Shown piece after piece: positions 25,201 through 37,526 of a stretch of 64,000 nt of DNA. The stretch's first letter is position 1; each line of letters starts with the position of its first letter. Source of the stretch: Atrichornis clamosus (lineage: Eukaryota; Chordata; Aves; Passeriformes; Menuridae); the NCBI GenBank assembly GCA_013400975.1, contig WBMZ01009440.1:62001-126000 (forward strand), written 5' to 3'. A program made the translations under genes and the position numbers. The notes under the pieces were generated by a model. It saw only the letters and a program-made list of their open reading frames with translations. It was not told the origin of the DNA and made no database searches.

Positions 25201-26790
25201 GAGGGACTTACCAAATCTTGTCCCAGGGGATGAGCAAGAACTTCTGGGTGAGTGCAACTAGGAGCAGAGCGACTTAGTGGTAGTTTTAATTTTATAACTA
25301 AAAGGATCATGTTTATACAAGTATTACTTCTGCCAATACCTCCCACTACAGTAAATTTATCTAACCCTTGAATCATCAATAGCACATGAGAAAACTACAA
25401 ACATCTAGCTGGACAATTCTGAGCCAAAATTCAGGCATATGGACTGTTGTATATTCTGTCATCGGGAATAAAGCATTGCAGTACGTTCCTTCTATAGTTC
25501 AAAGAAATTAATAAGAAAATTACGAAACCTTTAGTGTCAGTAAAGGAAGCTACAAAAGCTGCCTGGGCTTACACTGCTCATGACCACAACTTCAACATAT
25601 GCAGTTAAAAAATAGTAACTCTGATTGACAATATTTATCAGTTTTGTTTATGTGAAACTAAAAGGAAGACTTGTAATACACTGTAGAATGTCTAATCTGA
25701 CACTGTATTGTATACTTGGAGGGAAAACAGTAACAAAATGTGGGCAAGTTCAGTAGCTAAATGCATGGTTTATGGCTGAGAAAACTCTTTCAGAACAAAA
25801 GCTCTTTTTTTCCTATCATGTACCAGGGCCATGCTTTTAAAAGATGAAATCCAGCGTGTTTATGAGACCGTAAAATTTTGGAAAATTATTCCTCAAATAT
25901 ACAGACATATATATACACACCTAACAACTAATGAAAAGACTTTTCAGTTGCAAAGGCCATGCAGAAAGAAGAAACAGCCTTCCCTTCCTGCTTCTTTTAA
26001 TTCTGCTGGTCAGACAGACTCTTTACATTACTCAACTATTTGCACAGAGGAGAGTGGCAAAATGCTACCAGAGCGCACACTAATGCAGACATGAATCCAA
26101 AGGTCACATCCTTAGATGGCCTTGGCTGGAGCAGCTCTGCTGATCTGAATAATAAAAAGCTGAAAAATAAGCCCAACAAATTTCCACAGACCTTCAAAGT
26201 TTCATGGAAAACATGGCTGGCAGGGATCTGAAGACACTATTCAGCACGTATTACTGACCAAAGGGAGGATCAGTTTTCTTTAACCAAAAGTCATTAGCTA
26301 TCAAATACAATGGTTCGGGAACATTCTTCAGCTCATTCCTAAAATTTGCCAGGAGCAAGAGGGATGTAAGGAAACACTGCACTCCCCTTATCTTCTCTTC
26401 AGAATACTCTCTGCTCACTAACACCAGACTCTGGGACAGAAGAGGCACTGGTCAACTGTTCTGCTAATCTCTCCTGAAATACTTTGAAATAGCCTCTTTA
26501 ACCATACTTTGTCCCTCCTCCTGGCTCTGGAGTTCATAATTTCTAATGCAAATCTTTCTCTCTTTCATCAACAGAGATGCAATAAGATCTCAAAGGCCAC
26601 CAACAGAACAAGTTGACAGCAAAGCCAGACTGGTAAAATGATTAATTTATGTACAGAGAGATTACAATCTATCCATACCGAGGCATCCAGTGTGTGCTCA
26701 CAATCAGATCCAGCAAACAGATGTTGGGTATAAAGGCATACGAGAAACTAAAGTTCAGAGAAAAAGACAGAAGTGGTGCCAAGGAAATAA
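22241..26790. other. Non-coding stretch, nothing recognised
   Basis: No supported gene or named repeat. There are short TA/CA-rich runs near 23655-23675 and 24270-24300. Open frames on both strands overlap and lack domains. Confidence 0.5.
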
Positions 26791-26874
26791 CTTTTTTTTT
26801 CTTTTCTTTTTGCTTCTCTTTTTTCTTTTTTTTTCTCTTTTTTCTCTCTTCTTTTTCCTTTTATTTTTTTCTTT
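26791..26874 (+). repeat. 84-bp polypyrimidine tract
   Basis: Almost pure T/C on the plus strand, with one G at about 26812 and one A at about 26863. It yields Phe/Leu/Ser-rich (plus) and Lys/Arg-rich (minus, 26755-27027) pseudo-peptides that should not be taken as proteins. Confidence 0.85.
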
Positions 26875-28439
26875 AATATTCAGGGGTATAAACATTCTCC
26901 TTCTTATATCTGAGAGGTTACAGTGCAAAAAGCTACAAATAAGCGGGAGAGGTATTCCTGCCACATGCCCTTCATCATGCAGTGGCTCCCCTTCACCTTC
27001 CATGGGAGAGGGCACCTTAGCTTGCACTGAGAGCCCGGACTCTAAGGGGCTGGGGCTGCTCTGTCAGCACATCTGGCATGCAGAATACCAAAATCTGATC
27101 TCAGATACACCTGCATTGGTCACTCTGCTAAAAATCACACAGTAATGTGACTTAATCTTCCCCAGCAGCAAGAATACTGCCACCTCAATGCCAGGCCTTG
27201 AAGACAGAGGAAGATAGCCCACAAAACAATGAAGAAGCAGCTTTTAGCTGAAATAATCCCCATGAAGTGATTTTGTACTTCTAGAACCCAAGCAGGACAC
27301 ATTGCAACTCAAGACAAATTAAAGACTGGAAGCTTACAGTCTGCCCCAGCACATGGGAATACAAATTTTCAGGAGTTATCTGCGCTCTCCAGGTTGCATT
27401 GAAACTCTGGATGGTAATCTCCCCTTAGGTCACAAGCATGGGCTTTGTGTGGGATCTGTGCTGTGTGGTTACTACTATCCAGCCCATATTTGACAAAGCT
27501 TCACTCATTCTGTGACCTAGATTTGCAGTTTCCATGGAGGCCATATAGTATCTCGCACCAAGCAATTCCAGGTTGGCACTAATTTCTGACAATGCCTTGT
27601 GTGACAGCACCATGAAATAAAGAGCTTATCCTCAAGGTTAACTTTTTAGTTCAAAATACGTATTTCCTCCTCACTGCTGTGGGAAGATTTTTTTTTTCCA
27701 AGGCTATAGCTCCAAGATTTTTACAGAGTTACATCCTGCCCCAATATATTTTTCAATCTTTTAGCTATCAAAGGGGATCAACTTTAATGTTTATAACAAG
27801 CTACTGTACTTGTGCCCTGAAACTACAGGCAACATGTGCTCAAGTCCCCACCTGTGACATAAAATGACTCCAAACATATTTTCTTTACCTTGTCACTTTT
27901 TGAATGGTATCCTTTAAGCTTTGGTAGACACTCTGCAATTTGTTATTGCTGTGGGAGGCAACTAGTTTTTTTAATATGTTATAAATGCACAGCTATCAGG
28001 AGTTTGAGTAGTGGAAAAGGAAGGGCTGCTCCTCTTTGCTATCTCAGGAACTACAGAATCCCGGTATCGTGCCAAATTTTATCATTTTGCAGAGTGATGC
28101 TGTAAATTTCTCACACTCAGCCATCTTATAAGGCAACATTTCTATGGAGAATGGAAAATTAATAACAACCTCTCCCTCAGCTCAATAAAGAGAGTACACC
28201 TGTCTTTGATTTTGACAAATTTCATTTCTATAAAAACTGCTACAAATAGGAGAACATGATTAATTTCTAAATTAAATATTATCAGCTAAGCATCACAGCT
28301 AGAAAAAAACTGCTGGAGCAGAACTTTGACTTCTTGCTTAGTGTAATAAAGCATAAAATAATAGTTTCAAACAACAAAGGTCGTTTTAGCTAAGTGAAGA
28401 ACAGGTTGGTTGTATTAAATTTAAAAATTTATGAATTTT
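26875..28439. other. Non-coding stretch, nothing recognised
   Basis: No gene or named repeat. Small frames such as 27425-27613 minus and 27679-27867 plus are not supported. Confidence 0.5.
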
Positions 28440-28910
28440 AGAATATTTCTGATGGGGGCTGTGGGTAAATCAATTATTAAAATGAGATTTCATGTTAAGA
28501 GGGCTAGTTTCACTTCTGTCAATTACCGAGAAGAATAAATGCCTTGATACTGTGACCTTTCATTTCTGGTGTTCTGCATTGGACGTGTAATCAGCTTCAT
28601 TTACATGTGCAATTCCAGCAAGTTCAGTGAAAATGTAAACAATGTTTGATTACTGTAGGGGAAAGGCTCTTGTCACTCCTTTGAATCTGAATAAAAGTTT
28701 ACATTTACTGAAAGTTAATACCATCCTAGATGATTAGGTTCATTATAGGAATCTATTACCATTACCCATCATAAAAATTAACCAGTGGTATTTTCCAAAT
28801 CTTAGAGTCATTGAGAAGCTCAAATTTCATTTATCTGAATCATATTTACAAGACTCCATGCACTGACAAGGCCTTCAGGTGGTTTTGAAAACTGTACACA
28901 GACTAGTTTC
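28440..28910. promoter_or_regulatory. Possible conserved non-coding element
   Basis: A repeat-free AT-rich segment without long open frames, dense in homeodomain-type cores (TCAATTATTAAAATGAG, GTCAATTACCG, TAATCAGC) with isolated retained CpGs at about 28528 and 28584. This texture is typical of vertebrate developmental enhancers, but the call is pattern recognition only and needs a cross-species alignment. Confidence 0.25.
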
Positions 28911-30335
28911 TTCCAGATCTTAAAAAAGGGCATGTTCAGTGGCAGAAATATCATTAAATAATTGGTAGGTTTGCCTTTTTCTGTGTTTCCTTCTTAAAGT
29001 GCATGAAATTTTAAAAAGGAGTTAATTAATATTTCAATAATATTTTACTATAAAAGGTTATTTTCTTAAATATGTATATACACACATATACAACCAGAAA
29101 TAGGCACAAAAATTTCAGGTGAGGCATACTGCAATCTATTGTTCTGACCTCTCCTTTCTGCAGGGTCATTTGAAAAAAATGTGAAGAAATTTACAAAAAA
29201 ATTATGACATTTAAAGATTATTCTCACATTATACAACTATGTGAGTTCCACCAAAGTTGTGAGAACTTGCTCTGTTTTATCAAAATAATATCACTGATGT
29301 CATTAAAGAGGAATGGCAGCTGCTCCAAGTTCAAAATTGCAACAGAGCCCCCACTGGAATCTCAGTTTGGACCCCACAAAAACATCCCACTAAAAGGGGG
29401 TTTTCCTTGTGCAACCACAAGAGAAATGGCAGAAGAAGAAAGACTTTATACAATCAGGACCTACCATTATGTTTCCTGTTTGGGTTGCAAAATTTTGGCT
29501 TTCTTTTTCTCTGCAAAAAATGACCAACTTCTATTTCCACATTCAAGTCCTATCTTGCATTTTGAAATGGGGAAAAAAAGAAAAAAATCCATGGCACACC
29601 AAGGAAATTTAGATGCTTTGGTGTCCTTCCTACCAGGCTGCTGCTGCAAAAATCAAATCCATGCTGCTTTCAGTTTCCCAAGCTTACCCTCCTTAGCCAA
29701 GTTCCCTTGGTAATAAGGATTTGAGATGCCACATTGTCAACTAGTCATTTTTTCATATCAGTTTCCTCCCAATGAATTTCAACTTCCCTGTTTATTTTCA
29801 GCCAGGTCTGACAGAATGGTAGGTGTGGGATGAGTGAAAACTGGAGCCCGTGTGGGAAAGGTTGCAGCACATACCTTTACCATCCATTAGAGGATACAAA
29901 TAGCAGACTCGTGGAAACAAGAAAAGCAAAAGGAGAAGTTCTTTAGAGAGAAGTTTCTGGTAAACAAGACTCTCTTTGCCATTTAACTACTTGTTTTATG
30001 AAACATGGGATTTGACCTGGCCCTTGTCTCCATATAAGCAATGTAGATCCTTCACTGTTCTTTAGAGCTGGGTATCAGTGATCTGTCTTTCCTTGGATTA
30101 ACTCAATATTTTACATGCTATTAAAGGTGAGTCTCAAGCAACAATGTGGTGGGTTTATGTATGCTTAACTCGCAGTTTGCTTGGAATCAACACCTGCAAT
30201 ACTCCTTCTCGAGGGCTTGTAACAAACGTTAACACAGGTAAACAAATCAAGATACAGTTCTGCCCTAAGACCGGGAACAAAAAATACTATCAGCATGAAA
30301 GTTTTATAAGAGAAGTTCAGAGAAAATATAAAGTT
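28911..30335. other. Non-coding stretch, nothing recognised
   Basis: The open frame 29204-29713 (169 codons) overlaps another frame at 29409-29612, is rich in Lys/Phe from A/T runs and has no domain; it is judged a chance frame. A TA/CA-rich run lies at 29072-29093. Confidence 0.5.
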
Positions 30336-30351
30336 AAAAAAAAAAAAAAAA
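30336..30351 (+). repeat. A16 tract
   Basis: An uninterrupted A run. I could not recognise a retroposed body upstream of it, so it is listed as a simple repeat only. Confidence 0.7.
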
Positions 30352-30419
30352 GAATCCACAGTCATATTTAGGTGAAAACCAAGGAGAGCAGGGCCAGGCA
30401 GACTCTGCTTACTCACATC

Positions 30420-30640
30420 CTAGAGAAAAACCCAGCCCCGTCAGCACGTCCCGTGTGAACCAGTCCCGGACAGCTCTCTCTCTCCACAGAATGGCTTAAT
30501 AAAAAATATTTAGTGTCCTTTTGATCTTTTGGCTCCTTGCCTCAGCATGCCTTATGACTTCGGCCGGAACCTGGAAGAAGCATCTTCCTAATTAATAGCT
30601 CAGGAATTATTTCAGACTGCCACCCACCAGGACTGTTTAG
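30420..30640. other. Small GC/CpG-enriched segment
   Basis: CpGs cluster in CCCCGTCAGCACGTCCCGTG (30436-30455), CCCGGAC (30466) and TTCGGCCGGAAC (30558), in otherwise AT-rich DNA. It is followed by TAATTAATAGC. It may be regulatory; there is no coding evidence. Confidence 0.25.
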
Positions 30641-33600
30641 CTGGATGGATTTTGTGACCTTTCGGCTGCTTTTCTTCAGCCTCTTCCCAGGGTGCTGCAA
30701 GTGACCAGTTTGTGGCTGTGTCCACAGAAATCCTGCCTACCACAGGCAATCCCCATTTTATAGCGACCCTAAAAAAGGCCTGCTAGGGCCTGGACCACTC
30801 AGCTTTTTCCACGCTTCAGACACCAGCAATGCCACAGAGCAATGCTGCAATGCCCCATTCCCTCTTAAAATACTTTGTGTGTGGGGAGCAAACAGCTCTG
30901 CATTCAAGACCTAACAGATGAGCTCTTCCTAAGCCTCCTTTCCCAACCTTTCAGACCATTACAACTTTGTCTGCTTCTAGTAAAGTGCTTCCACATACAA
31001 CATCACTTATAAAACATACTGTTAACATTTATATGTAAAGTCTGTATACAAACATGTGAAGGGGATTCACAGATTGATATAAGCCAGAAAACAATGCCCT
31101 TATGCATAACTCTGTTGCTAACAATTTTATATGATAACTGCTTTTGATAGTGTCTGGGTTTTCTTGTTGTCTACCACGAAATATCTGTCAGGACCCTCCA
31201 TTTTCAAATTATGGAAACCTCTACGCCAAAGCACAAGCCCTTTTAAGGTATTTTTAATGGATCATCCAAAGAATAAGACATCCAAAACAATTAGTCACTC
31301 CTGAAAAATCTTGATGATTTATGTAACTGTATTTTTCTAGTTGTGAATAAGTGACCGAACTTGTGAACCCACACACTCAAATTTATGGCATTTCTTTTTA
31401 GGTTTGTCTGTCTGTCTGACATGACAGCTTGGGAATATTGCATTTGCTCAATTAAAAATTTTAGAGACTATTCCAGATGCTGTCAGCCAAGGAAAACCAG
31501 CACAACTGTAATGGGGAACAAAAGAGCCTTCGTCATCTGCTTTGTGCTTCCACCACTCCCTCTCAGGTCAAAGGTTTGGCTGACAACATTCATTAACGCT
31601 TTCCGAAATAACAGTGTCACTCCCTCATCTCTTTCCATTCCATCTTTCCAATAGAGCTGATTATTCAGTCCTCCAACAAATGTCTTACTTTCCCAAATAA
31701 TGGGAGGAAGGATGTAGAAGGGAAGAGACACAAATGACGGACTTCACAGGAAGAGTCTGTGGGACACAAGCAGTAGAATGAGCACCCACAGTATGTAACT
31801 CTCTATGAAAACATGGTTAGTGTGAAGGTGGATTAGGAGAAAAGAGTGACTCTGGGATGAAAGTCTCCAGACCTGGAGGTACACATGAAAATAACACAAA
31901 TACATACCATAAGGAGTTCTGAAAGCTTCCTTCACACGTCAGGTCAAAACTGACAGATTAGAGGCCTTGATACTCAGATGTTGGAAGCAAGGGCCAGTAT
32001 TAGTTGTTTTAGGACACAATTATACTACCATGTTATTTGCAAGGAAAAAAAAAAAGGCATCATACAAAAACTTAGTGCTTAAGTTAATTGCATTTTTTTC
32101 CCCACTGTCACTCCAGCTAAACCTCACTTAGCCTTGGGTCCTCATCCAGAGAGTTTTGGCATTGCAGATTTCTTTCAACAATGGGATAAATTTCTTCTTA
32201 GCCATAAGCTCACCATCTTCAACAAAGACCAACCAAGAATATTTGTGGCCCGTATTGTTTCAGCCCTTAGCAGAAGACAACATTCAGCTTGTCACTACAC
32301 ATTTAGTCTAGGATACCAAATTAGCCCAGTGTACAAAACACAGCCACATACTTGACTTTTACATGTTTAACAAATGCACTGAAGAAAACTTCCCCAAGGT
32401 CTACGCTACACAGCAGCCTACGGAAAGGAAAACAACCTGATGGAGCTGATGACTACGTGCCTCTGCTGATTATGTTTTCAAACCTTAGAACAGTGTGTAC
32501 ATATGATGGACATTCTTGACATTTTGATATGGCAAAAGAGAAAACCTACACATGAACTTTCCATAAATACTGCGCAAGTCTCTGTTTTGTCCACACAAAT
32601 CTGATAAGTGTGCGCATAGCGAAGAAATTGCAATGCTGCAAGCTGAATCATGCAATCAGTTTCACAAGTGGATGGCATACTTGGGAGACAAATCGGAGGC
32701 ATGAGCTTTCAACTTTTGTCTCTCTAGGCTAATCCCAAGATGCTTTGTGGTTACACAGGTAAGCATAATTATAAGCTTTATAAGTATTTGCATTCTGTTG
32801 CAGGATCTTGAAGAAATGTAAGATCTGACTCTTTAGCGTTACTGGTATTGAAAAGGATAGTATGAAACTTACCTGAATAAACAGCAATAAAGTCAGTAGC
32901 TCAGAAATTTTGATTTCTACCATCTAACAAATTATTAATACTAATTTGAAAAAAATGAGTGATCATTTAATAATGCATTATCCTCTTCTAAGACATTATG
33001 AATACTCATTGGAAGATCTCCTTTCTTGAAATGAGTGTTCTAAACTGAGCATGGGATTACACTTACCAAGCACAGTCTTGATTTCAGCACTCTGGAGCCT
33101 ATACTGTCTCCATAGCACAAACTGATCACTCCAGCTGTGCACTGCATTGGAAGGAGGTGCATGCTAACCTGGGTAAGCGCAATACACCTGACACAACAGA
33201 TGCCCAACAAGCAGAGAGTGTGATGTCCCCTCAGCACTCCTATTTCAGGTTGGCTAGCAGCCCGGGTGAGCCCTAGGATTCACAGGGCAGCAAAGATGGG
33301 CTAGAAGAACAGTTTCAATATATTTGGTCTAATACTATATTTTCTTTCCCTGCTGCAGTCCTGCTTGAAATAGGAAGGTGTTTTTGGAGAGTGGTAGATG
33401 TGTCTATCACATGCAAGTGTACAGTAAAGCAGCAGGCTGTTTTAACTTACACTCTCCTCATTGTCACTTTTCTGCAGGACTAACACCTCTGCTGAACTCT
33501 CTTTGTCAGATTATCCTCCTGACAAATTCCTGGCAGTTCCTCTTTTGGCTGGCTTCACCAACCATCCTTCCACATCTCTTTTTTCTAAACTCTGAATACA

Positions 33601-34594
33601 TTCAGCTGCCTTCCTGCACTCGGATTACTTTTTGAGCACTTCAGCCAGTGTATTTCACCCTCCATAATTCAAATGAGGATTTCACCCCAGATATTATCTG
33701 CTGCTTTTAAACTGGGCATTGTAATACTAACACAGCTTATTAATGGAGACCCTGATTTCTAAAGACAGTAACTACTGGTGCCTGCAGTTGGAGCTCTCTG
33801 GTATCAGTGCTCCTGGAAGTCAGGCCCACCCTGCTTCACGTGAAGAAATAAACTAATGTTCAGAATTCAAAAGGCCAACTTGAGTTCTCTTCATACACAG
33901 GCCAGCCACCTCAGCTTTGAGGGAAGGAACCATCAGACTCATGAGCAGCTGAAAGCATCAACCCTCAGTTCTGGTGGATTTGAGGCTCACATGGGGCTGA
34001 CTTTGGATTCTAGGAAAGGACAAGTTCAGGTGGCAATATTTTGTGTGCTGGTAGTCTCTTTGTTAATACTGCAAATAATGCAATGCATCTCTCTTTGCTT
34101 TTCCATTAACTGACAACCAATTTGCATGTAATTTGTGTAACTGTAAACAACTTAGAGACTTGCTGTCCTTTTGGTTATATTTGGGTTTTTTCGCAATGAT
34201 CAAAAGGCTCAAAAATCCCAGGAAGATAAACAGACACAAGCATCTTGATGCTAAAAGACCTCAGTTAAAGCTCCAGGCTGGCATTTTGACAGGATATTAT
34301 GCTTGAATCCCACTGAAATGGGAACAGAGTATCTCACTCTCCTAAAGCACACAATCATCTTTTTCAAAAGATGACGAAATCAAAGAAGATAATAGTTTTT
34401 ATAAGTCTAATTTCTTTCCAAAACAGCGTGAACAATGATACCATGATGCTGGCATGGCTGAAGATACAAGAAAATCAATGTTAACTTTAAACTGCCATTG
34501 TTGTTACTCCAAGCCCTTAATTTTTCCAGTCACACTGGTTTGACACATTGGGAAGAGCTGTTCCACTGACAAAGCCACTGCTGACATTTAAGCA
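30641..34594. other. Non-coding stretch, nothing recognised
   Basis: No supported gene. A short A-run sits at about 32042-32053 and a perfect hairpin (CATCTTTT/AAAAGATG, 2-nt loop) at 34356-34373. Frames up to about 90 codons on either strand lack domains. Confidence 0.5.
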
Positions 34595-34641
34595 GCTGAT
34601 AATACTTTTGCTATTATAATAATACTGATAATACCTTTGCT
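34595..34641. repeat. Direct repeat beside a CR1 5' end
   Basis: CTGATAATACTTTTGCT at 34595-34611 recurs as CTGATAATACCTTTGCT at 34625-34641 (period 30, one mismatch), ending a few bases before the CR1 copy begins at about 34645. Confidence 0.75.
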
Positions 34642-34644
34642 TCT

Positions 34645-35030
34645 GACAGGCTGAGAGAGTTGGGGTTGTTGTTGACAAGGCTCTGGGAAGATCTTACAGT
34701 GGCTTTCCAGTACCCAAAGGGGGCTCACAAGAAGGCTGGACAGGGACTTTTTCTTCAAGGGTATGTAGTATTAGGAAAAGGGTAATGGCTTTAAGATGAA
34801 GGAGGCTAAATTTAAATTAGATATTAAGAAGGAATTCTTTACTGAGAGGCACTGGAACAGGTTGCCCAGAAAAGTTGTGGATGCCTTGTTCCTGGAAGCA
34901 TTTAATGCCAGGTTGAATGGGGCTTTGAACAATTTGGTCTAATGGGTGGTGTCCCTGCCATGGCATGGAATTGGAACTAGATGGTCTGTAAGGCCACTTC
35001 CAACCCAAACCATTCAATAATTCTGTGATC
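34645..35030 (+). mobile_element. CR1 retroposon, 3' end with ORF2 C-terminus
   Basis: A 5'-truncated CR1 copy of about 386 bp. It starts within the C-terminal part of ORF2 (GGCTGAGAGAGTTGGGGTTG). In the right frame it encodes a recognisable ORF2 tail, with HWNRLPRKVVDA-type residues around 34851-34886 and ending NARLNGALNNLV before a TAA at 34940-34942. The 3' UTR ends ACTTCCAACCCAAACCATTC then ATTCTGTGATC, the avian CR1 terminus. Upstream parts of the frame have decayed. ORF2 normally encodes an endonuclease and reverse transcriptase; none of those domains remains. Confidence 0.9.
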
Positions 35031-37472
35031 ACCACTGATGCTTTTATCCTATTCCTTTCAGGCTAAGGAGCAGCCACAAAGACTATGTATTTTACAGTGT
35101 AAAACTCGGGGAAGGAACTCTTCCACCTTTTGCCCACCATTTGTTGCCTATGTGCAAAATTTACAATTTCATTTCTGCATTTTTACAATTTCTTCCATCC
35201 AACAATTACTCAGTCCAGTCAAGTGGGGAAGATGAAAACATAATATGGGCTGCTGGCTTAGGTGACTCCAACACATAACCTACAATTTCTGATTCAAGCA
35301 ATAGCAGTAAACAGCCATTGTTGACAGGAATGATTATATAACAGAGCAGACGGGTTCAGAATCAGGGGAGAAGAACTTTCCTTCATAATGGAAAATGAAC
35401 ACAGAAAAGGTGGAAATTTTACTAGGAGACATGAAAATGCGAAATGAATACCCTTTGGTTCTCTGCCTCAGAAGTCATCCTCCCCAGGCTTTGTTCTGCA
35501 GATAGGAAGTAGGAAACAAAAATGAAAATATTTCTGGCATGAACAGAGAGTTAAGAAAAAAAAGGCAGGAGGGGGCTGGGGGACAGAATGACTGCTAAAA
35601 GTCCGTATTTCCACATCTGCTTTCAATTATACTTATGTCAAGTCATTTTATTATTTAACGAAACCAATCCAAGGAACTAAACTTTTGTCAGATGCCTTGA
35701 AATGTCATTAAGTGTTCATACACAAACACACACACAAATAAAATCACGTTTTCCATCCAATATAAATGTGATTACTATCCTGAAGGGGAACAGGAGGAGT
35801 GAGATGTTACCAACCTGCAAACCATCACTTTCCACTCTCCTGCCAGCCAGAGCCAGGGTGAGATCCACCTTTCTGCAGTACAACCCAGGATACATGAGAT
35901 GGGACCAGCAGGAGGAGAAAATGGGGAAGAAAGCACTGCCCAGATTAGACTGGGAAGATGAAGGGGACAAGTGTCCATTTGCAAGTTATAATTTTGTTAG
36001 CAATCCAAATTTGGTTTTAAATTAAATATTAGCAGTATACTCAGAGAGAAAAGATTTCCAAAATGCATGACAAAGGAAGTGCTGGGAGTATATGTCTTTT
36101 CAACAACTCAACAGATGTCTCTCTTTCTCTCCCAGTTATCCCAGCCCATCCATTTAAGGCTCTCTATACTTTTAAGAGCTGGAGCCCTCACACTACTATT
36201 TGTATATTAGCTTCAGAAGAAATCCCTGTAGACCTTCTGATCCTTTTACACTACCCAAGGTATGGCTTTGGTGGAAGGAGTGGAAGTGTTCAACACATTC
36301 TGAGGAAAAATCAGATCCAGTGGATGTGTGTCTCACTAGAAAGCCCAAAAGGGGAGCTTGACACCAAAGGTCAACTAGTCACTTAAAAAAAATTAGGAAA
36401 TAAAAAACCCAGAAAAAATCTTGCCTCTGATCACTTAATTTGTGGCTTGCTTTAGAAAACAGCATTGCTTTACTGCTCAACAGGATTGTGATCTCATGAT
36501 AACAGCTGAGGAAATAAAATCTCTGTTTCTTTTGGCATTTTCTCGTTTCAGGATCTGCAGGCTTGGTGATGTTTTTCACTCATCATGCTGATATTACTTC
36601 AGACAATTCTATGACTTTCCAGTATCTTATCAAAGGGTCTGGTGAATCCACCACTGTCACCTATTTGGGCCATAAAACATAATCCTGGTCCTGAAGATTT
36701 TCCTTCCTCTGCTCTACAGACTCTCCCATGCAAACTTTTGCTTCAAGAATTTTTTGACAGAATAAGGTCATAAGCAGTTCTTTCTTGAATGACAGTCAAT
36801 AGTTTGCAAAATGAGACTTCTCAACAGTCAGACAGCTTTCTTTTATACATTTGTATGAAATCTATTTTGTTTTCTTTGTAGGTATAGACTGAAAATCTTC
36901 TTATACATCTAATGTAACCCTAGGTCCCAAGTCCCAGTCTTTGTTCCCTTGATTCCATGTGCCATCTCCAGATACCATGGTGCTCATGGTTTTATTTTTC
37001 CTGCCTTTGACCATGATCATTTTCTTTCTGATATCCTAAGCAATATACATGAAGTCCAAGCTTTGACAGACATGTTGTCTATGAGAGCAAATTGATGACT
37101 TCACTGCACATGGAACAATGGCGTTAATCACAAGCAGTAAAATACAGATCTTAGCACATCATCCTGAAACTTATCCCAGTGATACTGACATCACATCTGT
37201 GGTGTAAAGCATCAGGATTTATTTAAAACCAATTCAGATTTTAGCAGAAAAAGAAGCCCTAGCAATCCATTCACCTGAATCAGTAAATAAAAAAATCTCC
37301 AAGAAACTACCTTATGTTGGAAATTTAAAAAGTCCATCTTTATTAGTTTTACGAGAGGTCTTTTCTAGAAAAAAGTGAGAGGGGGAAAGGGCAAATTCAG
37401 GGGACATGATGAAAAATAACGAGGACATTGTTTTAATATGCATCTAATTTCACTAAGAATAGGAATATTCAA
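35031..37472. other. Non-coding stretch with a (CA)n run
   Basis: No supported gene. A short CA microsatellite lies at 35719-35739. Frames 35702-36025 and 36063-36386 (about 107 codons each) lack domains. Confidence 0.5.
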
Positions 37473-37526
37473 ATCTAAGATTTTAGAAATTAATAGAAGA
37501 TCTAAGATTTTAGAAATTAATAGAAA
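37473..37526. repeat. 27-bp tandem duplication
   Basis: Two adjacent, nearly identical 27-bp copies (37473-37499 and 37500-37526), each starting ATCTAAGATTTTAGAAATTA. The near identity implies a recent slip duplication. Confidence 0.85.

Noticed and set aside
26690..27145. Phe/Leu-rich frame (plus) and Lys/Arg-rich frame (minus) that could be read as membrane or basic proteins
   Set aside because: Both are translations of the polypyrimidine tract at 26791-26874.
29204..29713. 169-codon open frame
   Set aside because: Residue content follows local A/T runs; no domain, and a second overlapping frame is open.
30144..30351. Processed pseudogene ending in the A16 tract
   Set aside because: The upstream sequence gives no recognisable coding match, and poly(A) retropseudogenes are scarce in birds.
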